DNA of 64,000 nt from Gp7-AA6 sp036395755 (GTDB taxonomy: Bacteria > Acidobacteriota > Thermoanaerobaculia > UBA5066 > Gp7-AA6). The notes beneath the pieces were generated by a model. It was not told where the DNA came from. It made no database searches and saw only the letters and a program-made list of their open reading frames with translations. Below, one piece after another: positions 1 to 9,509 of the stretch; within the stretch, counting starts at the first letter, position 1; each line of letters begins with the position of its first letter. The stretch is from the NCBI GenBank assembly GCA_036395755.1, contig DASWCZ010000016.1:40439-104438 (forward strand). Direction: 5' to 3'. A program made the translations under genes and the position numbers.

Positions 1-138
1 CGCGAGGAGGGATCGGCGCGCGACCGGGGCCCGGCGAGCGCCGAGGCGCTGGCGGCAAAGAAAGCGAGTGTGGCTCCCGAAGACGAGGAATCGGGTGGGA
101 GTGACATCGAGGAGCGCTTCCGCTCGGGCTCGGAATGA
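1..138 (+). CDS. C-terminal end of a truncated hypothetical protein
   Basis: An open frame enters at base 1 and stops with TGA at 136-138. Only the last 45 residues are visible, a charged tail rich in Glu, Ser, Ala and Arg. No domain can be recognised. The stop overlaps a possible ATG at 135 of the next gene, so the two are probably in one operon. The function is unknown because the body of the gene lies outside the window. Confidence 0.55.
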   Translation, partial: REEGSARDRGPASAEALAAKKASVAPEDEESGGSDIEERFRSGSE

Positions 139-152
139 ACGAGGGAGGCAAG

Positions 153-440
153 ATGAGGTCGAGCCGGTCCGACCGGATTGAAGGTCTTCGCCGTCGCGGC
201 GAGTTCGAGCGCGACGTTCTCGCGCGCGAGGTCGCCGGACTGCGCGGGGAAATCGACCGGGTGGGCTCCCGCTGGAAGACGGCGGGCTGGATCGCGGGCG
301 GCCTCGCCGCGGCATGGACGGTCGGCCACAAGCTCTTCGGCAAGCACTCGCTTTCCGCGAAACTGGGCCGGGTCGCGTCGGTCGCCTCCATGTTGTTCGG
401 GCTCGGAAGAGCGGTCGGCCGCGCCCGGAAGCTCTGGTAG
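153..440 (+). CDS. Small basic protein with two hydrophobic stretches
   Basis: A 95-aa protein begins with an Arg/Glu-rich, coiled-coil-like stretch and then has two hydrophobic segments near residues 44-60 and 72-87, the second ending in basic residues. It looks like a small inner-membrane protein. An ATG at 135 overlaps the upstream stop. The ATG at 153 is preferred because GAGGGAGG lies 5-12 nt before it. Its position after another small gene recalls holin-like/YqjK-type pairs, but that is only a guess. No function is assigned. Confidence 0.6.
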   Translation: MRSSRSDRIEGLRRRGEFERDVLAREVAGLRGEIDRVGSRWKTAGWIAGGLAAAWTVGHKLFGKHSLSAKLGRVASVASMLFGLGRAVGRARKLW

Positions 441-602
441 AAGGTTCCTTCCGACCGTCATCCCCCGGTTTCCTTTTGACCTTGCGAGCGGACAGCGCCG
501 CCGGCCCGCCGGCCGCTAAGTCCTTTCCCTCGAGAGGAATCCCTCTGGCACTGGCCTTGCCTTTTTCCGATGACGCCGCTGGAGGAGCGGCGGGAGGTCA
601 AG

Positions 603-1082
603 ATGCGAAAAATTACTCGAATTTTCGTTGGAGGCGCTCTCCTCACGACGGCGCTGGCGTTCTTCGTCCCCGCTCCGGCACAGGCGCAGGTGCGCTTTTA
701 CGGGAGGTTCCCGCTGCCGCACGGCTCGATCTCGGTCGGCGTCGGCGATCCGTATTACGGCCGGTACGGCTATTACGGATATGGGGCGTTTCCGGTCGGA
801 TCGTACGTGCCCTACGGCTACCGGGTGATCTACCGGCCGCGCTTCGGTTACGGCTTCTACAGTCCGGCGTTCGCCTGTCGAACGCACCGGATCTATCACT
901 CGCACTGGATTCCGGTTCGCCGATATCGCAGCCGCTACGTCGTCGTCGAGAGGCCGGTGGTCGTCGATCGCTATTACCGCGGCGACCGGCCCTGCCAGCC
1001 GGACGGAGCCTACTGCGGTGACCCCTACTACGACTTCAACCGGACGTACTGGGACCGCAGCTACAACCCGGACTATCGCTGA
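603..1082 (+). CDS. Exported Tyr/Arg-rich protein
   Basis: A 159-aa protein opens with a clear Sec signal peptide: Arg/Lys at the N-terminus, a hydrophobic core, and an APAQA cleavage-type site near residues 24-28. The mature part is dominated by Tyr, Arg, Gly and Pro, with runs such as YGRYGYYGYG, and has four Cys, three of them in the last third. This composition suggests a secreted or envelope structural protein, not an enzyme. The ATG at 603 has GGGAGG upstream; the in-frame ATG at 570 lacks one. A strong terminator follows. No family is recognised. Confidence 0.75.
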   Translation: MRKITRIFVGGALLTTALAFFVPAPAQAQVRFYGRFPLPHGSISVGVGDPYYGRYGYYGYGAFPVGSYVPYGYRVIYRPRFGYGFYSPAFACRTHRIYHSHWIPVRRYRSRYVVVERPVVVDRYYRGDRPCQPDGAYCGDPYYDFNRTYWDRSYNPDYR

Positions 1083-1123
1083 GTATTTCGGACCAAGTCC
1101 GCCGGGTACTCCTCCTTCCCGGC

Positions 1124-1157
1124 AAGCCGCCTCGATTTTCGAGGCGGCTTCTTTTTG
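1124..1157 (+). terminator. Intrinsic terminator
   Basis: A perfect 12-bp stem (1124-1135 with 1139-1150) around a TTT loop is followed by CTTTTTGG. It ends the exported-protein gene at 1082. The A-rich start of the stem may let it also act on the converging gene that ends at 1164. Confidence 0.85.
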
Positions 1158-1163
1158 GCTGGC

Positions 1164-1958
1164 TTACAGCTCTCGCGGCAGGGTCTGGATGACGCGATCG
1201 GCGATCACGCGATAACCGTCGCGATTCGGGTGAAAGCGGTCCGAGGCGAGCCGGTCCGGCCGGCCCTGAAAGAGGTCGAAGACCGGGATCGCGGCGACGT
1301 TCGAAAAAGCGAGCGTGGTCTCGCTGATCAAGCCGCTCCAGGCGAGCACGAGCGAGGCGCCGACCCGGATCTCGCGGCCATCGCCCGAAAACGGCTGATA
1401 GAGGAGGAGCACGCGGATCGGCGCGGAGGGGTTCGCGGCCCGGAGCTCGGAAAGAATCGCGCGCAGGTTCCCGGCGAGACGGGCGCGGGTCGCTGCGACC
1501 GCCGAGAGCGCCTCGCCGGGCGCGCCCGCACCGCCGAGCGCATGGGACAGGTCGTTGCCTCCGATCGAAAGGAGGATCAGGTTCGCTGAGGACGCGAGCG
1601 ACCGAACGTTGGCGCTGCCGACCAGCTCCCGGAGGTCGGAGGATTCCGCGCCCGCGACGGCGAGGTTCACCAGCTCGACGGGGCCACGCCTCTTCAAAAA
1701 ATCCGCGACGTCGGTCGCGTAACCGTTTCCGGTCGGATCCCCGGTGCCGTGCGAAAGGGAATCGCCGAGGACGAGAACGAGCCGCTTTCCCGCGGGCCGG
1801 GACGCTTCCCGCTGGGCCAGGGGCGGTGGCGGCTCGCCGAGCGGCGCGCCGGCGCCGCCGGCGAGCGCGAGCCAGAAGCCGGCGGCGAAGACGACGCCAG
1901 CGACCGTCGCCAGCGTTGCCGGGACGTGCCATAGCCAGAAACGCGAGGAGCGAGGCAT
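1164..1958 (-). CDS. SGNH/GDSL-family esterase, membrane-anchored
   Basis: A 264-aa protein. One N-terminal hydrophobic segment (about residues 12-33) acts as signal or anchor and places the catalytic domain outside the cytoplasm. Block I is VLGDSLSHG with the nucleophile Ser67, block III is GGND at 133-136, and the catalytic Asp-x-x-His pair is DRFH near 240-243. These make it a serine esterase/lipase of the SGNH superfamily; the substrate cannot be read from sequence. Its ATG lies 20 bp from the divergent ABC gene, with TATTAT 6 nt upstream and no Shine-Dalgarno. Confidence 0.85.
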   Translation of the reverse strand: MPRSSRFWLWHVPATLATVAGVVFAAGFWLALAGGAGAPLGEPPPPLAQREASRPAGKRLVLVLGDSLSHGTGDPTGNGYATDVADFLKRRGPVELVNLAVAGAESSDLRELVGSANVRSLASSANLILLSIGGNDLSHALGGAGAPGEALSAVAATRARLAGNLRAILSELRAANPSAPIRVLLLYQPFSGDGREIRVGASLVLAWSGLISETTLAFSNVAAIPVFDLFQGRPDRLASDRFHPNRDGYRVIADRVIQTLPREL

Positions 1959-1964
1959 GCCGGG

Positions 1965-1971
1965 ATAATAC
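1965..1971. promoter_or_regulatory. Shared divergent -10 hexamers (leaderless, both strands)
   Basis: The 20 bp between the minus-strand ATG at 1958 and the plus-strand ATG at 1979 contain ATAATAC. Read rightward it offers TAATAC at 1966-1971, 7 nt before the ABC ATPase start. Read leftward it gives TATTAT at 1970-1965, 6 nt before the esterase start. Neither gene has a Shine-Dalgarno. No good -35 is visible. Confidence 0.5.
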
Positions 1972-1978
1972 GGAAATC

Positions 1979-2920
1979 ATGGGAGGCGCCGGTCGAGAGA
2001 GCCTGGTCGTCCTGTCGGCCCATGGTTTGACGAAGCGATTCGGAAAGCGCGAGGTGGTCTCCGACGTCTCTTTCGACCTCGTCGCCGGCGAAGTCTTCGG
2101 GTTTCTCGGCCCGAACGGCGCGGGCAAGACGACGACGATTCGCATGCTCGTGGGCCTCGCGCGGCCCGACCGCGGCGAGGTCCGGATCGGAGGCTTCGAC
2201 ATTGCTCGAGACTTCGCGAAGGCCATGGCCCGCGTGGGCTGCATCGTCGAGTCCACCGACCTCTATCCATATCTGACCGGGCGCGAAAACCTTCTCCACT
2301 TCGCGCGCATGCTTCCGGACGGCGCGGAATCGCGAATTTCCGAGCTCGCCCGGCTCGTCTCGCTCGAATCGCGCCTGGACGAGCGGGTGGCGACCTATTC
2401 GCTCGGGATGCGGCAGCGGCTGGGGCTCGCCCAGGCGCTCCTGGGGGCGCCCGAAGTTCTGATCCTGGACGAGCCGGCGAACGGTCTGGATCCGGCGGGC
2501 ATCCGCGAGATCCGGCAGCTCATCCGCCACCTCGCCACCGAGCGCGGGATCGCCGTGTTCGTCTCGAGCCACCTTCTCGCGGAAGTCGAGCAGACGTGCG
2601 ACCGGGTCGCCATCATCCACCGTGGCCGCACGCTCGCGGTGGGACCGGTGCGCGAGCTCCTCGCGACGCGCGGCGCGGATCGGCTGCTCTTCCTCGCACG
2701 CCCGGCCGCGCACGCCGCCGAGATCCTCGAGACGTTTGCACGGGACGGCTCGGCGCGGGTGGACGGCGACGAAACCGTGTCGGCCGAGGTCGAGCGCGAC
2801 GCGGTGCCCGAAGCGCTCGCGGCGCTCGCGTCGGCCGGCGTCCGGGTCTTCGGCGTCGAACGCCAGTCCTCGACGCTCGAGGAACTCTTTCTCGAAGTGA
2901 CCGGCGGGGAGACCGTATGA
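1979..2920 (+). CDS. ABC transporter ATP-binding protein
   Basis: A 313-aa nucleotide-binding subunit of a two-component ABC-2 type exporter. Walker A is GPNGAGKTT at about 44-52, the signature YSLGMRQ at 140-146, Walker B LILDEP at 161-166, and the switch His is at 198 (SSHLL). The C-terminal 80 residues form the extension typical of bacitracin/drug-resistance (BcrA/CcmA-like) ATPases. The ATG at 1979 is chosen because the domain starts about 11 residues later. It overlaps the permease start by ATGA, so the pair is translationally coupled. The substrate is unknown. Confidence 0.93.
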   Translation: MGGAGRESLVVLSAHGLTKRFGKREVVSDVSFDLVAGEVFGFLGPNGAGKTTTIRMLVGLARPDRGEVRIGGFDIARDFAKAMARVGCIVESTDLYPYLTGRENLLHFARMLPDGAESRISELARLVSLESRLDERVATYSLGMRQRLGLAQALLGAPEVLILDEPANGLDPAGIREIRQLIRHLATERGIAVFVSSHLLAEVEQTCDRVAIIHRGRTLAVGPVRELLATRGADRLLFLARPAAHAAEILETFARDGSARVDGDETVSAEVERDAVPEALAALASAGVRVFGVERQSSTLEELFLEVTGGETV

Positions 2921-3894
2921 AGTTCGCGCCGCTCGTCGAAAACGAGATCCTGAAGCTCCTGAAGCGCCGGCGATTTCGGGTCGCGCTTCTCATCCTCGTC
3001 GCGCTGAACGGGCTGATCGTTTTCGCGCAGACGCAGGCGAAAGACCGCCGTCCCGGCCGCGACTGGAGAATCGAGGCGCAGGAACGTGTTGCGCGGATGC
3101 AGAACTGGGAGCGCTCGGGGCGTCTTCCGAAAACGCAGCTCCGATGGGTCCGGTTCGAGATCGCGCGCGTCCAGTACCACCTCGACCGCAACGTCAACCC
3201 GGACGCGATTTCGGGACCGCTCTTCGCGCGCGCCTTCGCGAACGCGTCGAGCTATCTTCTCCTGCCGCTCCTCGCGATCCTCTTCGCGGCCGACATCGTC
3301 TCGTCCGAATTCGCCCAGGGCACCATCAAGCTCCTGCTGACCCGCCCGGTCGGCCGCGCGCGAGTCCTGACGTCGAAGCTCGTCGCACTGGCCGTGGCGA
3401 TCACCCTGACCGTCGCGCTCGGAGGCCTCGTCGCCTACCTGTTCGGAGGGCTTGCCTTCGGCTACCGCGGGTGGGGGGCGCCCGTCCTGGCGGGTTTTCG
3501 TCTCTCCGGTGAGACCTTCGATCCGGCCGGGGTGCGCTCCCTGCCGCTCTGGCAGGACGCCTTGCTCGCGTTCGGGCTCGCCTGGTTCGCGGCGCTCACC
3601 GTGGGCGCGATCGCGTTTCTCACGTCGGTCGTGCTGCGCTCGACCGCCGCCGCCATGGGAACGATGCTGGCAGCCTTGATCGCAGGAACGATCCTCCCGC
3701 GGGTCGCGCCCTCCTGGGAGGCACAGCGTTACCTCTTCGTGACGAACCTGCCTCTGCCCGACTACTACTCGGGGTCGCCACCTCCCATCACGGGAATGAG
3801 CCTGCCGTTCGCGGTCGTCGTTCTGACGATCTGGGCGTTGGCAGCGACGGCTGTGGCCTACGGCGTGTTCCTGCGAAGAGACGTTCTGGCCTGA
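2917..3894 (+). CDS. ABC-2 type transporter permease
   Basis: A 325-aa integral membrane protein with about six membrane segments. The first is at residues 21-37, followed by a hydrophilic loop of roughly 70 residues, then a cluster of five. The motif SSEFAQGTIKLLLTRPVGR between helices two and three is typical of ABC-2 permeases. Start and stop overlap as ATGA with the ATPase gene. It ends only 2 bp from the converging kinase gene, leaving no room for a private terminator. Confidence 0.9.
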   Translation: MKFAPLVENEILKLLKRRRFRVALLILVALNGLIVFAQTQAKDRRPGRDWRIEAQERVARMQNWERSGRLPKTQLRWVRFEIARVQYHLDRNVNPDAISGPLFARAFANASSYLLLPLLAILFAADIVSSEFAQGTIKLLLTRPVGRARVLTSKLVALAVAITLTVALGGLVAYLFGGLAFGYRGWGAPVLAGFRLSGETFDPAGVRSLPLWQDALLAFGLAWFAALTVGAIAFLTSVVLRSTAAAMGTMLAALIAGTILPRVAPSWEAQRYLFVTNLPLPDYYSGSPPPITGMSLPFAVVVLTIWALAATAVAYGVFLRRDVLA

Positions 3895-3896
3895 GG

Positions 3897-5903
3897 TTAC
3901 GGCGTGGAGCTCGCCGCATGAGCGGCGGCCTGCGAATCCCGTAGCGCCTGGAAGAGCAGTCCGACGTTGACCGGCTTCTGAAGGATCGCAGAGACGCCGG
4001 ATCGCTCGATTCTCCGGGTGTCTTCGTCCGCCGTGACCCCGGTGAGCGCGAGAACCGGAAACGGCACCCGCCCTTCGCGCTTGGCGAGTAGCCGAAGCCA
4101 CTCGGCGCCGTCCCCGTCCGGCAGCGTGATGTCGAGGATCAGCACGTCCGGTGGCCGGCGTTCGATCTCCTCTTCGGCTTCCGCGAGCGCGCCCGCTTCC
4201 GTGACTTCGTAGCCTTCCGACTCGAGAAGACTCTTCAATCCGTAACGGGAGAAAGCGTCGTCCTCGACGACCAGGACCCGCCGGCCCTTTCCGCTCGCCG
4301 CCGCCGCGGGTGCTTCGGCCGCGACGGATACCGCCGTCTCGTCGAGCAGCTCCTGGAGCTGCGGCAGCGTGAACGTCACGCGGGTTCCCTCCCCCTCGCG
4401 GCTGTCGAAGATGAGATCGCCTCCCATGAGCTCGACGAGCTGTTTGGAGATCGTCAGTCCGAGACCGGTCCCGCGCGGAGCCTCTCCATCCCCCGTGCGG
4501 ATCTGGCGAAAAGGCTCGAAGACGGTCCCCACGAGATGCGCCGGTACGCCGTTGCCCGTGTCCTCGACTTCGAAAGAGATGCTCTCCTGCCAGGGCGCCG
4601 CCCGGAGCACGACGCGCCCTTTCTGCGTGTACTTGACGGCGTTCGAGAGGAGATTGATCAGGACACGGAAGACTTTCTCGCGATCGAGCACCGCGGTCTC
4701 CGGCAGGTCGGGGGCGATCTCCGTGTCGAGCGCGAGTCCTTTCGCGCGGGCCTGCGGCTCCAGCAGATCCGCCGTATCGGCGAGCATCGGCCTCAACGGC
4801 GTCTGCTGCGGATGGAGATCACGCTGTCCCGCCTCGAGCTTCGCGAGGTCGAGGATGTTGTTGATCATCCGGAGCAGCGTTTCGGCGCTCTCGCGGATGA
4901 CGTGGATGTCGTGAAGACGGCGCTCCTCGTCGGCGGGATTCTGCCCCTCGCGTTCGATCAGGTGCGAGAGCAGGATGATCGTGTTGAGCGGTGTGCGGAG
5001 CTCGTGCGAAACGGTGGAGAGGAAGTCGGACTTCAGCCGATCGAGCTCGGCGAGCTTCTCGTAGGCCTCGGAGCGTTCCCGGGCCGCCCGGCCCTGGGAC
5101 CGGATCGCCCGGCCGACCCGGATGAGAGAGCGGGCGCGCGCCCCGAGCTCGGCCGGGTCGAGCGGCTTCGCAATGAAGTCGTCGCCGCCGGCCGCAAATC
5201 CCTTCTCGCGATCGATCTCTCCGGCGGTCACGAGCAGCACCGGCAGGTATTCGCCGGAGCGCGAGACGAGGTCCGCCGCGAGGTCGTACCCCGATTCGGC
5301 TCCGAGCATCACGTCGACGATCGCGAGGTCGAAGAGGCAGTCCTCCTGGGCGATGGACGAAGCCTCCTCGAGAGTCCGCGCGACGACGACCACGTGCCCT
5401 TCGGTCTCGAGGTCGCTCCGGATGACCTGTGTCACTTCGTCGTTGTCGTCCACGACGAGGATCCGGCCCGGCTCCGTCACGCTCGGCTTGGTCTCCGGAG
5501 CCGGCTCCGCGGACTCCTGAGGGGGGAGTTCCTCCGGGACAGGTCGAAGATAGGAACGAACGAGCGGCTCGAAGGTCTCCTCGTCGATCGGCTTGGGGAT
5601 GAAGCCGTCGCAGCCCGCCGCGAGGGCGCGCTCGCGGTCACCGTGCATCGCGTGGGCGGTGACGGCCACGACCGGGATCGCCGCCGTGTCCGGGTGCTCC
5701 TTGATCTCTTTCGTGGCTTCCCATCCCGAGAGGACCGGCAGCGACAGGTCCATGAGAACGAGGTCGGGCCGCTCCAATCGCGTGGTCTGGACACCCGCGC
5801 GGCCGTCCGAGGCCGTCGTGACTTCGTGCCCCGCCGCCTCGAGCAGCATCCGCACGAGGACGCGGATGTCGGGAGAGTCTTCGACCACGAGAATGCGCGC
5901 CAT
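3897..5903 (-). CDS. Cytoplasmic hybrid histidine kinase, REC-REC-HisKA-HATPase-REC
   Basis: A 668-aa soluble signalling protein without membrane segments. Receiver 1 is residues 1-120 (phospho-Asp52 in LVLMDLSLP). Receiver 2 is about 147-265 (AIVDVMLG). The HisKA domain near 290-355 carries the H-box STVSHELRTPLN, followed by a HATPase_c domain with N-box NLLSNAVKYT and G2 box GTGLGLTISKQL. Receiver 3 is about 540-655 (LILDITLPDGDG). Input seems to come by phosphotransfer, because no sensor domain precedes the kinase. It lies 17 bp downstream of the membrane hybrid kinase on the same strand, so the two likely work as a relay. Confidence 0.93.
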   Translation of the reverse strand: MARILVVEDSPDIRVLVRMLLEAAGHEVTTASDGRAGVQTTRLERPDLVLMDLSLPVLSGWEATKEIKEHPDTAAIPVVAVTAHAMHGDRERALAAGCDGFIPKPIDEETFEPLVRSYLRPVPEELPPQESAEPAPETKPSVTEPGRILVVDDNDEVTQVIRSDLETEGHVVVVARTLEEASSIAQEDCLFDLAIVDVMLGAESGYDLAADLVSRSGEYLPVLLVTAGEIDREKGFAAGGDDFIAKPLDPAELGARARSLIRVGRAIRSQGRAARERSEAYEKLAELDRLKSDFLSTVSHELRTPLNTIILLSHLIEREGQNPADEERRLHDIHVIRESAETLLRMINNILDLAKLEAGQRDLHPQQTPLRPMLADTADLLEPQARAKGLALDTEIAPDLPETAVLDREKVFRVLINLLSNAVKYTQKGRVVLRAAPWQESISFEVEDTGNGVPAHLVGTVFEPFRQIRTGDGEAPRGTGLGLTISKQLVELMGGDLIFDSREGEGTRVTFTLPQLQELLDETAVSVAAEAPAAAASGKGRRVLVVEDDAFSRYGLKSLLESEGYEVTEAGALAEAEEEIERRPPDVLILDITLPDGDGAEWLRLLAKREGRVPFPVLALTGVTADEDTRRIERSGVSAILQKPVNVGLLFQALRDSQAAAHAASSTP

Positions 5904-5920
5904 CAGCTAGCTCGGATCCG

Positions 5921-8812
5921 TCATGCGGTCTTTTCTTCCTCGACCGCGCGCAGGACTTTCGCGACCAGGCGCGACGGATCGGCGGCCTTGCGGATCACAC
6001 GCTGCGCCGATCCGTTCAGAATCTCCTGGTCCTTCTCGGTGAGGTCCTTCGCGGTCACGATGACGACCGGGACCTCGCGGAGGGCGGGGTCCTCACGCAT
6101 GCGGCAGAGGACTTCGAACCCGTCCGGCGGCTTCATCATCAAATCGAGGAGCACGGCGCTCGGCCGCTCCTGCGTCATGGCCTGCAGCGCCTCGGACCCG
6201 CCTTCGGCGGTCTGGACGCGATAACCCGCGCTCACGAGCTCCCGCGTCAGGAGCTCGCGGACGTCGGCATCGTCGTCCACTACCAGGAGATGTCCGCGCG
6301 ACGCCAGGACGCCCGCGCGCGACAGGCTGTCGAGAAGCGTCGAGATCTCGACCGGCTTGACGAGGTAGTCGAACGCTCCGAGCGATAGTCCGAACGCGCG
6401 GTTGTCCACGACGGAGAGAATGACCACCGGGATATTGCGGGTCTCGGGACGCTCCTTCAGCAGACGGAGAGTCTCCCAGCCGTCGAGACCGGGCATCAGG
6501 ACGTCGAGCAGGATCGCGTCGGGACGCTCGGAGGCGGCGATCTCGAGAGCCGAGCGTCCGTCGCGCGCTTCGAGGACCTGAATTCCGAGCGGCGCGAGCT
6601 CGTAGACGAAGAGCCGGCGGACTCCTTCGTCGTCGTCCACGACGAGAATCGTGCGCCCCGGTTGCGCTACCGGGACGGGCCAAGCCTGGGGCTCGGTCAC
6701 GGCCGCGGTCGTCCGCGGCTCCTCCGGCAGATCGCGCGGCAGCACGACGGTGAAGCGCGAACCCTGGCCGACGGCGCTTTCGACCGAGACCGTTCCGCCG
6801 AGCATGCGGGCGAGCTTCTTGACGATGGCGAGACCCAGGCCGGTTCCCCCGCGGCCGCGGTGCTCGGCTGCTTCCCCCTGGCGGAATTCGTCGAAGATCG
6901 CGGCCTGCTCCTCTTCCGGGATGCCGATACCGGTGTCGGAAACTAGGATCGCCCAATGGTCCTTCTCGCGCGGCTCGAAGTGGACCGTGATGGAACCGCG
7001 CTCGGTGAATTTGAGCGCGTTGCCGACGAGGTTCGAGACGATCTGCATGACCCTCGCCGGATCGCTCGTCACGGCATCGAGCCCTTGCGCGGTCTCGGCC
7101 CGAAGCGTCAGTCCTTTGTTACGCGCGGGTTCCGCGTAGTCCGCCTCGATCTGACGGGCGAGCGCCGCCAGGAAAACGGTCTGCCGGTCGATCTCGACCT
7201 TGCCGGCTTCGATCTTCGAGATGTCGAGCACGTCGTTGATGAGCCCGAGCAGCAGCTTCGCGTTGCGCTGTACGCGCTCCAGGCTCTCGCGCTGCTGAGC
7301 GTTCAAGTTTCCCTGACCGCCCTTCAGGAGCGCTCCGGTGAATCCGAGGATCACGGTCATCGGCGTGCGCAGCTCGTGCGAGACCGAGGCGAGAAAGCGA
7401 TCCTTCAGTGCCGAGGCCCGCTGGAGCTCCTGGTTGGTGCGCGCGATCCGGCTGCGCTGGTCCTCGAGCAGCTCGTTCTGTTCCGCCAGACGCCGGGTCT
7501 GCTCGGCGACGCGCTCATTCGCCGCCGCGTTCGCGACGGCGACGGCGAGGCTCGGCGCAATCGCCGAGATCACGTTGCGCGCGTTGGCGGTGAATGGCTG
7601 CGACGATCCGAGTGCGAGCACGCCCACGACGTGCTCGAAGTAGATGAGAGGAACGTGCACGCTTTCGCGCGGCAGGATCCTGCCGTCGAAGACGTTGATC
7701 GTCGGGGTCCGCGGACCCACCGAGAGAAAGATCGACTTCTTCTCGAGCGCCGCCCGCCGCGCCTCGTCACGTCCGATCCGCTCCTCCGATCCGGGGCTTC
7801 CGCCGATCGCTTCGGCTGGCGCGAACGTCCCGTCGGGGTCGGGGAGGTACAACACGGCAGACGCCGCGCCCGAAACATCGAGCACCGTTTCCAGGACTTT
7901 CGAGCCGAACCCTTTCAGGTCGTTGACCGTCGCGGCCGCCGCCAGCACCGCGTTGACCGAGGCCTGAATGTCACGCTCCTCGAGCGCTCGACCGCGATCC
8001 TCGTAAGCGGCCGCCGCGCGGTTGAACTGCCGGCCAAGCTCTCCGATCTCGTCTCCGGACGCCTCGAAAAGTCGCGGCGGCTGGCGGTCGGATGCGAGAT
8101 CCGACAGAGCTCCTGCGGCGGAGACGGCGGGGGACAGGATACGGCGGTCGACGTCGGCGAGGAGCCAGAGGAGTCCGGCGAGGATGAGCCCCGCGAGAAT
8201 CACGAGGGCGGCGGTGGCGGAATCGCGGGCGCCGGCAAGACGCCCCTCGGCGATCGCTTCGTTGCGGCCGAACCGATTGTCCAGCTCGAGAAGCCCGTCG
8301 CGCAGCGCGGCGGCCGCCGGCTCGACGACGCTGTCTCGCTGCTCGCGCGCCGCCGATGGGCTTCCGGGCACCCAAAGCGCGATCGCCCGATCGGCCGCCT
8401 TCGAATAGATCTCCTCGGCCGCTTCCGCCTGCTCGAGCGAGCCCCGCGAGCTCTCGGAGAGGATCCGGCGACGGATCGCTCCGAGCGAAGCACGCAGCGT
8501 CGTCCGGCCATTGTGATATCTCGAGAGGTCGTAGCCCTGACCCGTCTGTGTATATCGGTCGAGCGAGTCTTCCGCTTCCGCGAGCGCCGTCTTCGCGTCA
8601 CCGACCCGATCGCGCAGATCGGTCGTCCGCTGAATGTCCCGCGTGACGTCGTAGAGCGTGAGCACTTGGTTGACCGTGTAATAGAGCCAGGCCGCGATGA
8701 TGCCGAGCCCGACGAAGGCGGAGACTTTCAGGCGCGTCTTGAGAGAAGAGCGCACCGCGGCGGGCGGGCGAACCTCGACGGACGCTTCTTCGGCGTGGGC
8801 GGCTTTTGGCAT
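5921..8812 (-). CDS. Membrane hybrid histidine kinase, TM-HAMP-GAF-HisKA-HATPase-REC-REC
   Basis: A 963-aa sensor kinase. There are two membrane helices (about 28-48 and 205-228) around a helical periplasmic region of about 150 residues of CHASE3 type. These are followed by HAMP (DVDRRILSP onward), a GAF domain (about 290-440), a coiled coil, HisKA with H-box ASVSHELRTPM, HATPase_c (NLVGNALKFT; GTGLGLAIVKKL), and two C-terminal receivers with phospho-Asp in ILLDVLMPG and VLLDLMMKP. The ATG at 8812 is preferred over upstream in-frame starts because the family N-terminus and first helix follow at once. The gene is divergent from the small kinase and sigma54 activator genes. Confidence 0.92.
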   Translation of the reverse strand: MPKAAHAEEASVEVRPPAAVRSSLKTRLKVSAFVGLGIIAAWLYYTVNQVLTLYDVTRDIQRTTDLRDRVGDAKTALAEAEDSLDRYTQTGQGYDLSRYHNGRTTLRASLGAIRRRILSESSRGSLEQAEAAEEIYSKAADRAIALWVPGSPSAAREQRDSVVEPAAAALRDGLLELDNRFGRNEAIAEGRLAGARDSATAALVILAGLILAGLLWLLADVDRRILSPAVSAAGALSDLASDRQPPRLFEASGDEIGELGRQFNRAAAAYEDRGRALEERDIQASVNAVLAAAATVNDLKGFGSKVLETVLDVSGAASAVLYLPDPDGTFAPAEAIGGSPGSEERIGRDEARRAALEKKSIFLSVGPRTPTINVFDGRILPRESVHVPLIYFEHVVGVLALGSSQPFTANARNVISAIAPSLAVAVANAAANERVAEQTRRLAEQNELLEDQRSRIARTNQELQRASALKDRFLASVSHELRTPMTVILGFTGALLKGGQGNLNAQQRESLERVQRNAKLLLGLINDVLDISKIEAGKVEIDRQTVFLAALARQIEADYAEPARNKGLTLRAETAQGLDAVTSDPARVMQIVSNLVGNALKFTERGSITVHFEPREKDHWAILVSDTGIGIPEEEQAAIFDEFRQGEAAEHRGRGGTGLGLAIVKKLARMLGGTVSVESAVGQGSRFTVVLPRDLPEEPRTTAAVTEPQAWPVPVAQPGRTILVVDDDEGVRRLFVYELAPLGIQVLEARDGRSALEIAASERPDAILLDVLMPGLDGWETLRLLKERPETRNIPVVILSVVDNRAFGLSLGAFDYLVKPVEISTLLDSLSRAGVLASRGHLLVVDDDADVRELLTRELVSAGYRVQTAEGGSEALQAMTQERPSAVLLDLMMKPPDGFEVLCRMREDPALREVPVVIVTAKDLTEKDQEILNGSAQRVIRKAADPSRLVAKVLRAVEEEKTA

Positions 8813-8859
8813 ACGATGGCCCCGTTGGTTCTGGTGTTTGTAGCACAAAGGATGCCGAG

Positions 8860-9509
8860 TTGACGCCGGACCCCGAGAGTCGCGAAGACTCGTCCCGCCG
8901 CCGGTTCCTGCGCACATTCCTTCACGATCTCGCGACGCCGCTGTCAGCGGTTTCGCTCCACCTCGAGGGAGCCAACCGCCGCCTTGCGCGCGGAGAAGAC
9001 CCTTCGGAATCGCTGGAGATCGCGAAGACCGAGCTCGGCCGGGCATTCGACCTCTTCGAGAAGGGACGGGAGCTCCTGCTCGCGACGCCCGGCCGCGTCG
9101 AAACGTTTTCGTTCGACGATTGGGTCGAATCGGCTCTGAGCGCGTATGCCAGCGAAGGCGTCATCCTTGCGGGACGGACCGGAGGTCGCGTAACGGGCGA
9201 TCGAGAAAAGCTTTCGGAGGCGCTCTCGTCCCTCGTCGTGAATGCGCTCGAATCCGCGTCCTCTTCGCCGGTTTCGGTTTCTCTCGAGAGAGACGGCGAA
9301 CGTCTTCAGGCACGCATCGAGAATCGCGGCAATCTTCCCGCGGAGGATCCGGAGAAATTGTTCGCTCCGCGCTCGGCCGCCTCCGGGAAGAATTGGGGAA
9401 TGGGGCTGGCGCGCGCGCGGTTGTACGCCGCCGACGCCGGCGGTGTCGTTCGGCTCGGTCAGGACGGAGATCGGGTTTCCGCCGTTCTCGCGCTTCCAGA
9501 GGAGACGGC

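Noticed and set aside
1..440. Phage holin/lysis cassette at the left edge
   Set aside because: Two small genes, one with hydrophobic segments, are not enough; no endolysin, tail or integrase genes follow.
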